Origin: Patescibacteria group bacterium
GTDB lineage: Bacteria; Patescibacteriota; Gracilibacteria; BD1-5; UBA2023
Assembly: GCA_030836665.1 (NCBI GenBank)
Contig: JAUPLX010000060.1
Coordinates: 1 to 10,709 of the forward strand
Direction of reading: 5' to 3'
DNA: 10,709 nt
Shown here: positions 1 through 7,285 of the stretch, one piece after another
How the letters are laid out: every line of letters starts with the position of its first letter
How positions within the stretch are numbered: position 1 is the first letter of the stretch
The notes under the pieces: model-generated
Told to the model about the DNA's origin: nothing
The model's database searches: none
The model's input: only the letters and a program-made list of their open reading frames with translations
Position numbers and translations under genes: made by a program

Positions 1-152
1 ACGTCATGTACCGACGGCATCTTGAAAAATGCGCTCCGTTCGCGAAAAACGGCCTTCGTAAGGTGGATACCCGACTGAAGATCATCATTCGGATAACGAT
101 GGCCATCCTCATGATACTTTCGCTCAGCATCATCTATTTCATGACGGTATAG
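1..152 (+). CDS. 3' end of an unidentified gene, C-terminal membrane helix (partial)
   Basis: An open frame enters from the left edge and ends at TAG 150-152. About 49 codons are visible. The visible part is a basic stretch followed by a hydrophobic segment of about 20 residues (IIIRITMAILMILSLSIIYF) and the end MTV, so the protein ends in or just after a single membrane helix with a positively charged N-terminal flank. The next gene starts 3 bases after the stop, which suggests translational coupling in one operon. An ATG at 6-8 would give a complete 48-aa protein, but no ribosome binding site can be judged this close to the edge. I do not recognise the family. Confidence 0.5.
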   Translation, partial: VMYRRHLEKCAPFAKNGLRKVDTRLKIIIRITMAILMILSLSIIYFMTV

Positions 153-155
153 CCC

Positions 156-692
156 ATGAACGCCATCATTGAAAACGATTCCACCGTCATTACGAGACAT
201 CCCATCTACCTGTTCTATCTCGTAGCCAAAGGGATGATTTTCCTCGTCATGGCTATCGGAATCGGCTTGATTTTCACCATCTATAAAAACGACGTTCCCG
301 CGGACCTTATCCGGTATTTCGTATTTCCCGCAGTGCTCGTTCTCGCGAATTACGCGATACTCCAATTCGCCCTCAACGTCGTCAAATATTACAATAAGCT
401 CGTCATCGTCGTACGCGACCGCATCATCATCATTACGAGTTCGCTCCTCCTGAAAGAAGACATCGAAATCCTCGAACTCTCGAAAGTAATGAAGATCGAC
501 GTCGAATGCCACGGGCTTTTGGCGAATATCCTCAACTACGGATCGCTCATCATCGAACAGCAGAAGAACGACGTCCGGATCATGCACCTCGTTCCCGATC
601 CGTTCACGGTACTGCGTATCATCCGCGAAAAGACCAACTACCTTTCCGGGAATCCGGGCGAACCGAACGATCTCGCATTCTTTAAGGTCTAA
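156..692 (+). CDS. Membrane protein with bacterial PH (bPH2-like) domain
   Basis: This 178-aa protein has two predicted membrane helices, at about residues 18-42 and 52-76. A soluble domain of about 90 residues follows, rich in beta-branched residues and probably cytoplasmic. The layout matches small membrane proteins with a bacterial pleckstrin-homology-like domain (formerly DUF304/YdbT-like): paired helices, then a strand-rich region with alternating hydrophobics (residues 81-100) and a short turn near NYGSLIIE (127-134). Such proteins are common in candidate-phylum bacteria. Their substrate is unknown, and scaffolding at the membrane is only a guess. It starts at ATG 156, 3 bases after the preceding stop, and ends in TAA. 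The next gene begins 11 bases downstream. No in-frame TGA is present. The family call rests on topology and pattern, not on a catalytic motif. Confidence 0.7.
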   Translation: MNAIIENDSTVITRHPIYLFYLVAKGMIFLVMAIGIGLIFTIYKNDVPADLIRYFVFPAVLVLANYAILQFALNVVKYYNKLVIVVRDRIIIITSSLLLKEDIEILELSKVMKIDVECHGLLANILNYGSLIIEQQKNDVRIMHLVPDPFTVLRIIREKTNYLSGNPGEPNDLAFFKV

Positions 693-703
693 CCTTCCCG
701 AAC

Positions 704-1168
704 GTGTCCCATCGTTTTCTGAAACCGGACCCGTTCCTCGAGTCCAGACACCTGCCGGAACGTACGGAATCTTTCCTATTCACGTTGGAAAAGGATTTCG
801 GAATCGTCGTATTCGACGAGCTCTGCATCCTGAAAAAAAACGGCAACGAATACCGGCTCGTCTACCACCACTGCTACGACGGAGGGAGCTGCCGCCTCGG
901 CGGACAGGACGACAATACCGTCGTGCGCGAGGTCGAATTTTTCGTCGAAAGCCTCCTGAAGCAAGGGATGCTCGCGGACCGCGAAGGCGTTTTCGACCTC
1001 AGGCGCGAGGGTCCGATATTCGACGTCATGATCCATCTCGGAGACTATTTTTTCGCCCTCAACAATACCTCGCATTCGATCCGTACGTTGGAATCGCGCG
1101 GAGTGTCCCGCGGGGGAATCATCAAACGCGTACGCGAATACTGCGCCGGTTTTAAGCAAACCGAATAG
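704..1168 (+). CDS. Hypothetical protein, 154 aa, GTG start
   Basis: I do not recognise this protein. It starts at GTG 704, the first possible initiator after an in-frame TAA at 683-685, and ends at TAG 1166-1168. It is soluble, with no membrane helix or signal peptide, and of mixed charge. A compact central element, HHCYDGGSCRLGG (residues 55-67), contains two cysteines and two histidines; further cysteines are at 41 and 147, so metal binding is possible but unproven. The C-terminal third has the look of helices. It lies 11 bases after the PH-domain gene and 40 bases before the RNHCP gene, so it is probably in the same operon. The opposite strand is also open for most of this length, but the + frame has the operon spacing and the codon style of its neighbours. 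Confidence 0.6.
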   Translation: MSHRFLKPDPFLESRHLPERTESFLFTLEKDFGIVVFDELCILKKNGNEYRLVYHHCYDGGSCRLGGQDDNTVVREVEFFVESLLKQGMLADREGVFDLRREGPIFDVMIHLGDYFFALNNTSHSIRTLESRGVSRGGIIKRVREYCAGFKQTE

Positions 1169-1208
1169 CGCTCATCCGGAAATTTTCATAAATATCTTCG
1201 TCCGACAC

Positions 1209-1541
1209 ATGCCTTTCGTAATGAAAAACGAATCCTTTCCCTGTGCGAAATGCGGGAAAGACGTTCGACCCCATCCGCAATGATCCGCAAGGAACCATTG
1301 CCCGTTTTGTCTGACTTCGCTCCACGTCGATGCCGAATATCCGGGAGATCGGGCGTCCGAATGCCACGGACTCATGGAGCCCGTCGATCTCGATATCCGC
1401 AAGGGCCGCGGATACGTACTCGTTCACGAGTGTTCGAAATGCGGAAAGCGGATAGCGAATAAGCTGGCCCCCGACGACGAACTCGACGCGTTTATCGCAA
1501 AAAGAAACGCGAAGCTCGCCGCAGAACTTCCTCTCCGATAA
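1209..1541 (+). CDS. RNHCP domain zinc-ribbon protein (contains one TGA-Gly codon)
   Basis: This 110-aa protein is recognised from the RNHCP signature. CxxC is at residues 12-15, then RNHCPFC at 28-34, SLHVD at 37-41, PGDR at 45-48, Cys52 in a C-x-G-L-M-x-P context, H73-x-C75-x2-C78-G, and N84. These Cys/His pairs should hold zinc. The family is widespread in bacteria; its function is not known to me beyond a presumed nucleic-acid or ribosome link. Codon 25 is TGA (1281-1283), which gives G-S-A-R-N-H-C-P. Read as a stop, it would remove nearly the whole conserved domain. The frame is otherwise open to TAA 1539-1541. ATG 1209 is used here; ATG 1221 (M5) would place the start closer to the first CxxC, as is usual. 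tilS starts 6 bases downstream. Confidence 0.85.
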
Positions 1542-1547
1542 CCGCCA

Positions 1548-2534
1548 ATGCCGAAAAAAAACGTCGATTGCGTTCGAGTGTCCTTTGAGGGCTTTTTTTC
1601 ACGATATCCAGTGGATCGGAGTACCGCGATCGTGGTCGCGCTTTCCGGAGGAAGCGATTCGGTCGCGCTCCTTCTTTCCGCGGCGGATTATTTCGGCAAG
1701 GAAAACGTTACGGCCGCCCATTTCAACCATCGACTCCGAGGGGACGAATCGGACACCGACGCCCGTTTTTGCGAAGAACTCTGTAAAAAACTCGGCGTAC
1801 GGTTCGAATCGAAGGAAGAAGACGTGCTCGCTTTTTCGAAAGAGCGCAAAACCGGTATCGAGGATGCCGCAAGGACCCTGCGGTACGCTTTCCTAAAAAC
1901 GATCGCGTCACGAATCGGGGCTTCGTGCATCCTTACGGGACATACGGCCGACGATCTCGCCGAGACCGTACTCGCGAATTTCTTGCGGTGAGCGAAACTC
2001 CGGTGATGGCAAGGGATTCCCGAACGGACCTCCGAAGGAATCTGCCGCCCGTTCCTCGAATTACGAAAAAAAGCCCTGCTCGCGTATCTCGAAAGCCAAT
2101 CGCAGGATTACCGAACCGATTCGAGCAACGAAGACCCAAGCTATTTGAGAAACCGTATCCGGAACCGGATCATTCCCGAGATAGAAACGTTCAATCCCGG
2201 CTTCACGACGACCGCCCTACGGTTCGCGGAGTATGCCGCCGAACTCGACGCGCATTTGGAAACCGAAGTGACGGAGTATCTGGAATCCGAGGAAGAACCG
2301 GAAACCTTGGAAATCGCGAGGTTCGCCACGCTCTCCCCCTTCTTGAAGAAAGACATCCTCTCGCGGCTCTACGTTCGGAAAAATTCCTCGGGAATCGGTC
2401 TTTCCGAAGGAATGGTCGCGGAAATGCTCCGATTCTGTTCGATGAAATACGGAGGAAAGGCCAAAGTTTTCGGAAAACTCGAACTCACGCGGAAAAAGGG
2501 AAAAATTTCGTATCGAAAAAATCGCGAAGCCTAG
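1548..2534 (+). CDS. tilS: tRNA(Ile)-lysidine synthase TilS (two TGA-Gly codons)
   Basis: TilS attaches lysine to C34 of the CAU-anticodon tRNA-Ile2 using ATP, which changes both codon reading (AUA) and charging. The 328-aa protein has the N-type ATP pyrophosphatase P-loop SGGSDS (residues 33-38), the FNHRLRG motif (59-65), GHTADD (131-136) and the downstream RG-x3-RG element. Both glycines of that element, residues 148 and 153, are encoded by TGA (1989-1991 and 2004-2006). In relatives the equivalent stretch reads RGSGLRGLAGM, so glycine is expected at both places. A family-typical helical linker follows (SNEDPSYLRNRIR, YLRNRIRNRIIP). The protein is shorter than the roughly 430-470 aa of E. 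coli-type enzymes and lacks an obvious C-terminal TilS_C domain, as in compact TilS. It starts at ATG 1548 and ends at TAG 2532-2534, overlapping the convergent kinase gene by 4 bases. Confidence 0.95.
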
Positions 2535-2551
2535 GCCTTGCGATTTTTTTT
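2516..2551. terminator. Bidirectional intrinsic terminator at the tilS / kinase convergence
   Basis: The perfect arms AAAAAATCGC (2516-2525) and GCGATTTTTT (2540-2549) flank a 14-base centre that itself pairs partly (AAG...CTT and CC...GG). An A-run on the left and eight Ts on the right (2544-2551) give a U-tract for either transcription direction. Both stop codons, tilS TAG (2532-2534) and kinase TAG (complement of 2531-2533), lie in the CCTAGG palindrome at the hairpin tip. This is direct sequence evidence; the terminator function is inferred. Confidence 0.75.
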
Positions 2552-3901
2552 CTCCGAATGGAGATCGATGACGAATTCGGCGCCTCCGCCCTTGGGATCG
2601 ACGATGGAGATGTCCCATTTTTCCCGGTCGGCGATTTTCTTCACGATGGCGAGTCAGAGTCCGAACCCTTCGAGAGGGCGGGATTTATCGCTCCGATAGA
2701 ATCGGCCGAAAATTTTGGATTTCTCGGAATCCGGAATGCCGATGCCGAAATCGCGGACGCGAACCGTGCCCTTCGTAGCCGAAAGTACGATACGTTTCGT
2801 TCCTGAGTGGATGGCGGCGTTCCGAATAAGGTTGGTAATGACTTTTTCAAACTCGCTCACCGGCAAAAATGCCGTAAACCCGGGAAGCTTAAGTATTTCG
2901 AGCACGATGCCCTTCTCGTTCAAAAACGGAATGAGCGGATCGGAGAGACTGTGGAGCAATGCGGGAAACCGTACCTCTTCGGGTTCGGAAAACGTTCGTG
3001 ATTCTTTCCGGAGTTCGAGCAATCCCGAAGACAACCGATCCATTTTATCCGCCGCGGCGAGAATGTTACGGAGTTTCGCTTGGGATTTCTCCGGAATTCC
3101 GTCGGTAGCGAGAATGAGTTCGGCGGAAGTGCGTATGACCGTCAGCGGGGTTCGAAGTTCGTGTCCGGCATCCGAGACGAACTCTTTTTCCCGAATGATG
3201 GAGTTTCGGATTCTCGTCGTAAAATGGTCGAAAGCCTGGGCGAGGTATCCGATCTCGTCTTTCGGAAACGAATCCGCAATCGGGGGAGCGTTTACGTCTT
3301 TCTCGGGGTCGGAACTTTCTACCAACTCGGCTAAACGACGCACCGGAGAGAGGACCTTCGCCGTTACGAGATACGAAACCAAAAGGGCGAAAAGCGTCGA
3401 TACCGCGACGATGAACGCGAGGATGTTCGCACGGAGGGAAAGCTTATTGAGCAGATACGAGTCTTCCCGGATTCCCACGGCCATCTCGAGGCGGTCGACG
3501 CGACCGCCGTAAAACATGAACGGCTGCCCCTCGATCGAAGCGTAAAAGAATCCGGCGCGACCGTCCGTCGTTCACGAATTAATCTGTTTCGGCGAAGAGA
3601 TGGGAAGTCATTCGGTATCTTTGAGTACCGTAACGATACCGATGGAAGAAGCCGCCTGGATATGCTGGATGTCGCGAGTTCCGAGACGCACGCCACCGAA
3701 CGCGACGTAGGTCGCGTCGTCGAGGGTTGCGGAAAGGCTGAAGAATTGGGAAAACAAGAGTTCTTCCGTCTCCATCTGAAGCGCTTGGGCGTACGCGAAA
3801 TACGTCGCCAGCGCGGAAATCGAAATCAAAAGGGAGCACGTCGCCGTAAAAAGAACCGCGACGCGAGTGCGGATCCTTAAGGGGGCGAAGAGCCGAATCA
3901 T
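2531..3901 (-). CDS. Sensor histidine kinase, two-component system (three TGA-Gly codons)
   Basis: This 456-aa membrane kinase consists of TM1 (about residues 12-38), an extracytoplasmic sensor region (40-155), TM2 (about 156-182), a HAMP linker with the ALSP-like turn VLSP (184-187), a HisKA domain with the phospho-acceptor in DAGHELRTPL (His247), and a HATPase domain. The ATPase shows the N box NLIRNAAIHSG (357-367), the G1 box DFGIGIP (384-390), the F box IFGRFYRSDKS, and the G2 box GFGLGLAIV (412-420). Gly416 in the G2 box is TGA (2654-2656); glycine there is near-invariant for ATP-lid function. Two more TGAs, codons 98 (3608-3610) and 110 (3572-3574), lie in the sensor region. The ATG shares a base with the regulator's TAA (TAATG) and has a strong AAGGAGG site 4 bases upstream, so translation is coupled. 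The signal is unknown. Confidence 0.93.
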
Positions 3902-4584
3902 TAGTCCTCCTTAATCACGTATCCCATTCCGCGAACGTTTCGGATGAGTCCTTTGGAAAACGGAATGTCCATTTTCGCACGGAGCATCTGCATGTGGGTA
4001 CGGACGACGTCGCTCGTAAGATCGGAGGCGTCGGTCCAGAGAGCGGCCTCGATTTCCGATTTGGAAACGACGCGACCGACGTTCTTCATAAGAAGTTCGA
4101 GAAGTTGGAAGTGCTTTTTGGAAAGCGGAATGGTCCGTCCTTCGCGGGTTACCTCCTTGGTAGCGGTACTGAGCGAAAGAGGTCCGACGCGGTAAATGCG
4201 GTCTCCGGTACCCTGTACCGGGGCGTTTCCGCGACGAACGAGCGCCCGGATGCGGGCCTCGAGTTCGCGGAGGGAGAAAGGCTTCGCGAGATAGTCGTCC
4301 GCTCCGGCATCGAGCCCTTCGACCTTATCGGAAATATCGCCCTTCGCGGTAAGGACGATGATCGGAGTATGGATTCCGGCTTCGCGAACGCGGCGGATGA
4401 TCGAAACCCCGTCCACGCCGGGAAGCATGAGGTCGGTCACGATACAGGAATGACGTCCGGTAAGAGCGAGGGCGAGACCTTCGGTTCCGTTGTTCGCCGT
4501 TTCTACGACGTATCCCTTTTCCAAGCAGTATTCTACGACGTTACCGGAAATTTCCGCATCGTCTTCGATAATAAGGATGGGCAT
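3901..4584 (-). CDS. OmpR/PhoB-family response regulator
   Basis: This 227-aa regulator has an N-terminal receiver domain and a C-terminal winged helix. In the receiver the acidic pair is at residues 8-9 (IIEDD), the phospho-acceptor is Asp51 (VTDLMLPGVDG), the switch Thr is 79 (VLTAK) and the conserved Lys is 101 (LAKPFSLRELEARI). The DNA-binding domain (about 130-227) carries the OmpR-type features LSKKHFQLLELLM, a recognition-helix region ending in VVRTHMQMLRAKM, and the beta-hairpin ending RGMGYVIKED. It should bind DNA as a dimer after phosphorylation by the kinase encoded immediately downstream. It starts 17 bases after the yidC stop and no clear promoter was seen in between, so it may be transcribed with rpmH-rnpA-yidC. 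No TGA codon is present, and it ends in TAA. Confidence 0.95.
   Translation of the reverse strand: MPILIIEDDAEISGNVVEYCLEKGYVVETANNGTEGLALALTGRHSCIVTDLMLPGVDGVSIIRRVREAGIHTPIIVLTAKGDISDKVEGLDAGADDYLAKPFSLRELEARIRALVRRGNAPVQGTGDRIYRVGPLSLSTATKEVTREGRTIPLSKKHFQLLELLMKNVGRVVSKSEIEAALWTDASDLTSDVVRTHMQMLRAKMDIPFSKGLIRNVRGMGYVIKED
3906..3912 (-). promoter_or_regulatory. Strong Shine-Dalgarno site of the kinase gene
   Basis: AAGGAGG on the - strand lies inside the last codons of the response regulator, 4 bases before the kinase ATG. It stands out because most genes in this window lack a visible Shine-Dalgarno site. Together with the TAATG stop/start overlap, it indicates coupled translation of regulator and kinase. 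Confidence 0.75.
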
Positions 4585-4602
4585 AAGAGAAAAATTAAGG
4601 GA

Positions 4603-5793
4603 TTAATTCCGTTTTTTATTATCGGTAATATGATTCGCGACCGCCTGTTGTACGAGCATGAAGAGCGTACCTATGAGCCAGTATACTCAAACTCCCGCAG
4701 GAAAAAAATAAGTTGATATCCCAATCATCGCGGGCATTCCCCAAAGCATGAAAACATTCATTACCTGAGGGTCAAACGGACTCTCCGAAACGAGCGTGCC
4801 ATCCTCCTTCTTTTCGAACACTTTCGGAGACTCGGCAACCGGATTCCGAGCGAGGGAAAGCTTGATTTGAAGCCACTGGAAGAACGCTACCAGGGCCGCG
4901 AGGACGAATCCGGCGATACCTCCGATCGACTTGAGTTCCATGCCGAGGAAAACGGTCGAAACGGTAGAGGGATCGAAATTCGAGAGGAACGAATAAAGAA
5001 AGAATCGGTTCGTCGGATCTCCGATACCTCCGATTACCCAATACAGTACGATGAGGAGCGGCATTTGGATAAGGAGCGGCAGGCAAGAACCGAGCGGATT
5101 CACCCCTTCCCTCTTGTAGAGTTCCATAAGTTCGATACCGATCTTCGCCTGATCGCCTTCGTGTTTCTTTTGGATTTCCTTCACCTTCGGCTGGATCGCC
5201 TGCATCTTTCGGGACGAAACGAGGATGTGGTGCTGGGGAACGAGAAGCGCGATGCGGATGAGGATGGTAATCGTGATGATCGCGAGACCGAGACTGTGTC
5301 CTGGTAGATTTTCGATAAGGAAAATGAACAGGTTCAATATGGGGCGGTAGAAGAGTTCCGTAAGGAAATTCCGGAACGTTCCGCGCGGTTCGAGGGTCGT
5401 ATCGGCCACGCTTTCGCCCTCGGGGGACTTCATTTTGAACGCGTACTGCCCGGGATTTTCAAAAATGCGGGCGATAACCGAAAGATCGATATCGGCCTTC
5501 GCTCCCGGAGCGACCGTAACGGTCTTGCAGAATGCGGCGAAAGGCGCGTCGATTTCGATTTTCCGGTAATCCTTGAGAATTTCGATATCCTTACAAGTAT
5601 CGAGAACGAATCCGGACGCCGTGGCGTTCGTTACCGACACCACCGGAATATGCGGAACGGTGGAGGATTTTTCCGCTACGGTAACCGCTATGCCCGAAGG
5701 CGTGGACTTTTGCTCGGGCTGCGGAAGGAAATAATTGAAAACGATGAGGAAAACGGCGAATGCCAAAAGGAAATTCAAGAGCCGGTCTTTCAT
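4603..5793 (-). CDS. yidC: Membrane protein insertase YidC/Oxa1 (one TGA-Gly codon)
   Basis: YidC inserts and folds inner-membrane proteins, alone or with SecYEG. The 396-aa protein starts with a membrane anchor (residues 5-24). A short extracytoplasmic domain (about 25-145) follows, much smaller than the P1 domain of proteobacterial YidC. The Oxa1 core comes next: a helix at 167-187 with the groove arginine Arg180, the KMQAIQPKVKEIQKKH coiled region (196-211), the helices around LPLLIQMPLLIVLYWVIGG (238-256), and later helices at about 292-312, 345-363 and 365-385. Codon 369 is TGA (4687-4689), giving FPAGVGVYWLIG; without it the last helix would be lost. The stop is TAA 4603-4605 (complement). 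It sits 12 bases after rnpA in the classical rpmH-rnpA-yidC order. Confidence 0.95.
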
Positions 5794-5805
5794 GTCGGAG
5801 CGGTA

Positions 5806-6159
5806 TTAAGGAGTTTCGGGAAAAATTTTCTTATAGAGGTGTCGGAGATCGTCTTCGAAGGCTTTCACCGCCATAGAATCACGATGGTCGAGCGGTTTGC
5901 CCTTCTTCGGGACGAGCACGACGTCGCTCGCGTTCGACGAGGCGAGGTACGGCTTCGCCAAGTCGTAGGCGCGGCGGCGGAAAAAATTCCGACTTACGCC
6001 GCATGTTACCGATTTTCCGGAAAAAATCGCGGCGAACCGAGGAAAACCCGCACGGTTCGCTGCGACGTTCGCGACGAGCGAATACGAAAAGAAAGGTTTC
6101 TTGTATTTCAAAACCTTTCGAATTTCGCGTTCGACAAGCCTTCGATCTTTTCGGATCAT
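5806..6159 (-). CDS. rnpA: Ribonuclease P protein component
   Basis: This small basic protein (117 aa, the family's normal size) helps the RNase P RNA bind pre-tRNA leaders and Mg2+ during 5' maturation of tRNA. It shows the family layout: a strand region SYSLVANV (25-32), a strand AAIFSGKSV (43-51), the helix carrying the RNR-like motif SRNFFRRRAYDLAK (56-69), and a C-terminal strand and helix (DVVLVPKKG at 79-87, KAFEDDLRHLYKKIF). The usual RNR core is RNFFRRR here, so its middle is less basic than in E. coli or B. subtilis. It sits between rpmH and yidC, as in most bacteria, which supports the call. The stop is TAA and no TGA is present. Confidence 0.9.
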   Translation of the reverse strand: MIRKDRRLVEREIRKVLKYKKPFFSYSLVANVAANRAGFPRFAAIFSGKSVTCGVSRNFFRRRAYDLAKPYLASSNASDVVLVPKKGKPLDHRDSMAVKAFEDDLRHLYKKIFPETP

Positions 6160-6174
6160 ACGGCCAATCTTAAA

Positions 6175-6417
6175 TTAACGGGCGCGGAAATGCTCGCTGG
6201 AACCCGGGTACTGAACGACGCGTGCCGTACCTCCGGCAACGATGTGGAGCTTGGATTTCCCCTTCGTTTCCTTGAAACGGTTCGGGTAGCTTACTGCGAG
6301 AACCCAACGACCCTTACGGCGGCGTGCGGCGAGGACCTTTTGTCCTCCCTTGGATTCGGAGCGGGCGAGAAAGCCGTGGCAGCGAAGACGCTTGCGCTTT
6401 TTGAACTTACCGATCAT
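6175..6417 (-). CDS. rpmH: Large ribosomal subunit protein bL34 with C-terminal extension
   Basis: bL34 is a small basic protein of the 50S subunit near the base of domain III of 23S rRNA. Residues 1-43 carry the whole family signature: KRKRLRCHGFLARSESKGG (7-25) followed by VLAARRRKGRWVLAVS (28-43), matching the usual KRxRxHGFRxRMxTxxGRxVLxxRRxKGRxxLxVS. The protein then continues for about 37 residues not found in ordinary 44-46 aa bL34. This tail is Gly/Lys/Val-rich (KGKSKLHIVAGGTARVVQYP, 52-71) and ends SSEHFRAR. The frame is clean to TAA 6175-6177, 15 bases before rnpA. It has its own promoter upstream, so it is the first gene of the rpmH-rnpA-yidC(-regulator-kinase) unit. Confidence 0.93.
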   Translation of the reverse strand: MIGKFKKRKRLRCHGFLARSESKGGQKVLAARRRKGRWVLAVSYPNRFKETKGKSKLHIVAGGTARVVQYPGSSEHFRAR

Positions 6418-6474
6418 AGCGGAAAAAATGATAGCCGGAGACGAAGAAGTCGACTCCGAATAAGTAGCGGACGA

Positions 6475-6502
6475 ATTGTATGGAAACCGGGGTCGAAGTC
6501 AA
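6475..6502 (-). promoter_or_regulatory. Sigma70-type promoter of rpmH
   Basis: On the - strand a -35 box TTGACT (complement of 6497-6502) and a -10 box TACAAT (complement of 6475-6480) are 16 bases apart, in the 102-base gap between rnc and rpmH. Transcription should start near 6468, leaving a leader of about 50 bases. No DnaA box was noticed in this gap. Confidence 0.7.
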
Positions 6503-6519
6503 AGGGAATTCGAAGGTTC

Positions 6520-7269
6520 TTACGAGACTCCCCCGTTCGTCCGGGAATTCCATTCGGATTCCCGGGCCAAAGCGTCCTCGGCGGCATTCGATTGGGCTTT
6601 TTTCTTTGAAGTCCCCACCCCCTTCCCTACGATTTTACGTCCGACTTTCACGGCGATTTCGTAGGTCTTGTCATGGTCGGCGCCCGATTCGGCGAGAAGT
6701 TCGTATTCCGGCGGACTGCCGTAAACCGCCTGGGCGATTTCCTGAAGGCGGGATTTCGGATCGACGTGGAGGTCGGCTTCGAGAATGTCGTCGACGCCCG
6801 AGAGCACGTGTTCGGTCACGAAAGCCCGAACGGCTTCCAAACCGGAATCGAGATACAAGGCCCCGAGAAACGCCTCGAACGTATTGGCCAGGATGTAGGG
6901 ATTCTTATCCCCTCCCGCGAGCGTCTCACCACGGGAGAGGAGTACGAGATTTCCGAAACCGACGCGTTCGGACGCTTGGGCGAGGTTCTTTCCGCGAACG
7001 AGCGCCGAACGGATATCGGTCATATCCCCTTCCGCTTTGTCGGCGAAACGGCGGTAAAGGAACTCCGTCGCGACGAGTTCGAGGACCGCGTCGCCCAAAA
7101 ATTCGAGCCGTTCGTTGGACTCGGGGAAATCGTATTCGTTCAGGACGGAACGGTGGATGAAGGCAGGAACGAAGGCCGAAGGGGACGCGTCGATACCGAA
7201 ACCGGCAAGCGTCTCGGCAACTTTTCGTTCGAATTCGTCTCGGTCGAAACGGAAGGCTTTTTTCGCCAT
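6520..7269 (-). CDS. rnc: Ribonuclease III
   Basis: RNase III cleaves double-stranded RNA, chiefly in processing the rRNA precursor. The 249-aa protein has the nuclease domain with signature NERLEFLGDAVLEL (52-65), in which Glu56 and Asp60 are the metal ligands, and the second acidic site in ILANTFEAFLGALYLD (126-141), in which Glu132 is the key catalytic residue. Position 129 is Asn where E. coli has Asp114; I believe this variant occurs in other bacterial enzymes too. The double-stranded RNA-binding domain spans about 168-237 and ends in the typical helix GTSKKKAQSNAAEDAL. It is 16 bases downstream of nusB; both products act on rRNA transcripts. The stop is TAA and there is no TGA codon. 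Confidence 0.96.
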   Translation of the reverse strand: MAKKAFRFDRDEFERKVAETLAGFGIDASPSAFVPAFIHRSVLNEYDFPESNERLEFLGDAVLELVATEFLYRRFADKAEGDMTDIRSALVRGKNLAQASERVGFGNLVLLSRGETLAGGDKNPYILANTFEAFLGALYLDSGLEAVRAFVTEHVLSGVDDILEADLHVDPKSRLQEIAQAVYGSPPEYELLAESGADHDKTYEIAVKVGRKIVGKGVGTSKKKAQSNAAEDALARESEWNSRTNGGVS

Positions 7270-7285
7270 GGGCCGACGGTGATTT

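Noticed and set aside
1925..2806. A 293-codon + strand frame across the tilS/kinase junction
   Set aside because: It overlaps tilS in another frame and is antisense to the kinase tail. Its arginine-rich composition is that of a shadow frame, and it would cross the bidirectional terminator.
6418..6519. Replication origin upstream of rpmH
   Set aside because: No DnaA boxes or AT-rich repeats were seen. The gap is about 100 bases and is explained by a promoter and short leader.
5650..6609. A 319-codon + strand frame antisense to rnpA and rpmH
   Set aside because: It is the complement of three well-identified genes and has no recognisable protein features.
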